This document shows positions 5,179-6,002 of a stretch of DNA of 6,002 nucleotides, piece after piece; positions within the stretch are counted from its first letter, which is position 1, and each line of letters opens with the position of its first letter. This DNA is from Candidatus Hikarchaeia archaeon HikBin4 (GTDB lineage Archaea; Halobacteriota; Halobacteria; Halobacteriales; Hikarchaeaceae): positions 1-6,002 of the forward strand of contig WTZT01000040.1 in the NCBI GenBank assembly GCA_009889685.1, in the 5' to 3' direction. The position numbers and the translations under genes were made by a program. The notes under the pieces were generated by a model. The model made no database searches, was not told the origin of the DNA, and saw only the letters and a program-made list of their open reading frames with translations.

Positions 5179-6002
5179 ATGCATGGTTCGAAACTTTTAG
5201 TTTCAGTATTAGAGGATACAGGGGTAGATTGTGCGTTTGGATTGGCAGGATCCACCAATCTAGGCATTCTTGATGAGATTTCAAAGAGCAAGATTAAATT
5301 TTACACTACGCGGCATGAACAAGTCGCAGCAGGGATGGCCACAGGATATGCCCTTGCCACAAGGAAACCGACTGCTGCAGTAGCCCACGTGGGGCCGGGG
5401 GCCGCGAATATGGTACTGGGAGTCGCCTCGGCATATAGAGAAAATGTCCCAGTTATTGCCATAACCGGGAATGAGCCTAGCTACAACCTTGGGCGGAACG
5501 TGAAACATGAATGGGACGTGCTCCAAATTTTCGAACGTATTACTAAATACAATATTCGCATGGGGAGAGAAAATACACATGATCAGATTCGAGATGCCGT
5601 AACACAATCTGTTACTGGAATTCCAGGACCAGTACACATAGATGTGCCACATAATTTAGAAAATGAAACATTCCCCGATCTTGATGAAAAATTAAGAGAA
5701 AAAACTCGGACACACAAATATTTAGCATCGATGAATAGGTGCCGCCCAAGTTCAGATTCACTAGATCAAGTTATAGAGTTACTTTCTAAAGCAAAGCGGC
5801 CTTTGATAATTGCAGGTAGTGAGACTAGATGGTTCGATTCGGCCAAAGAGCTCAAAGTACTTGCGGAAAAAATGCAGATTCCGGTAGCAACTGCACATAA
5901 TGCACGAGGAATCCTATCGGAGAAACATCCATTGTCAATTGGCATGGTTGGTTGGATCGGGCTTAAGCCCACAAATAATTACCTTGAGAATTCAGACCTC
6001 AT
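5179..6002 (+). CDS. Thiamine-diphosphate-dependent enzyme, acetolactate synthase-like, 3'-truncated
   Basis: The first 274 codons of a gene that runs off the right edge; full family length is usually about 540-580. The visible part is the N-terminal pyrimidine-binding domain (about 1-165) and the beginning of the central domain (from about 190; RPLIIAGS at 207-214). Glu47 in RHEQVAAGMATGYA is the expected glutamate that activates the ThDP aminopyrimidine. GPGAANMVLGVASAYREN (72-89) and VPVIAITGNEP follow the acetolactate synthase/pyruvate oxidase superfamily pattern, and GIPGPVHIDVP (147-157) closes the domain. The diphosphate- and Mg-binding C-terminal domain is outside the window. The family covers acetolactate synthase, benzoylformate and sulfopyruvate decarboxylases, and oxidases; the visible part does not decide between them. 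The loop reads GLAGSTN, where acetolactate synthases usually have a PGG-type loop, and the residues after GNEP differ from theirs, so I do not call it IlvB. No small regulatory subunit gene is visible. ATG 5179 is fixed by the upstream in-frame stop and the Shine-Dalgarno sequence. Confidence 0.88.
   Translation, partial: MHGSKLLVSVLEDTGVDCAFGLAGSTNLGILDEISKSKIKFYTTRHEQVAAGMATGYALATRKPTAAVAHVGPGAANMVLGVASAYRENVPVIAITGNEPSYNLGRNVKHEWDVLQIFERITKYNIRMGRENTHDQIRDAVTQSVTGIPGPVHIDVPHNLENETFPDLDEKLREKTRTHKYLASMNRCRPSSDSLDQVIELLSKAKRPLIIAGSETRWFDSAKELKVLAEKMQIPVATAHNARGILSEKHPLSIGMVGWIGLKPTNNYLENSDL

Noticed and set aside
5281..5652. Reverse-strand open frame of 123 codons
   Set aside because: It lies wholly antisense to the ThDP-enzyme gene, whose forward frame has clear family motifs; the reverse translation has no recognisable domain and odd composition.
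5179..6002. Assignment of the last gene as ilvB (acetolactate synthase)
   Set aside because: The superfamily fits, but the GLAGSTN loop, the sequence after GNEP and the lack of a visible small subunit do not support that specific function, and half the gene is missing.
1..6002. CRISPR array, insertion sequence, integrase or defence genes
   Set aside because: No regularly spaced repeats, terminal inverted repeats, transposase or nuclease motifs were seen; the window is occupied by metabolic genes.

Overview
The window looks archaeal, from an AT-rich lineage close to the Halobacteria. NrdJ, TrpE and TrpG resemble haloarchaeal proteins along their whole visible length; this is judged from remembered family patterns, not a database search. 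Yet the DNA is AT-rich, with many AGA/AGG arginine and ATA isoleucine codons, and the proteins are rich in lysine rather than strongly acidic. That fits poorly with a salt-in, high-GC haloarchaeon. A non-halophilic sister group such as Hikarchaeia (former Marine Group IV) fits better, with a low-GC haloarchaeon such as Haloquadratum as the alternative. This placement is inference.

Layout, all on the + strand. (1) Positions 1-1710 hold the end of a tryptophan operon: trpE, cut by the left window edge, overlaps trpG by one base. Together they encode the two subunits of anthranilate synthase, the first committed step from chorismate to tryptophan. (2) Positions 1711-1971 are a 261-base gap with an inverted repeat behind trpG, candidate TATA boxes, three consecutive inverted repeats and a possible micro-ORF that runs across the nrdJ start codon. 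(3) Positions 1972-5115 hold nrdJ, a complete, intein-free adenosylcobalamin-dependent (class II) ribonucleotide reductase of 1047 residues. (4) Positions 5116-5178 are a short AT-rich gap with a weak hairpin plus oligo-T, possible TATA boxes and a clear Shine-Dalgarno sequence. (5) From 5179 to the right edge runs the first 274 codons of a thiamine-diphosphate enzyme of the acetolactate synthase-like superfamily, substrate unknown.

The trp pair forms one functional unit. nrdJ (dNTP supply) and the ThDP enzyme have no evident functional link to it or to each other, and appear to be separate or loosely coupled transcription units. I see no tRNA, rRNA, CRISPR array, insertion sequence or defence/mobile gene. 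I found no convincing undescribed system; the most interesting non-coding stretch is the structured nrdJ leader around 1859-1979.
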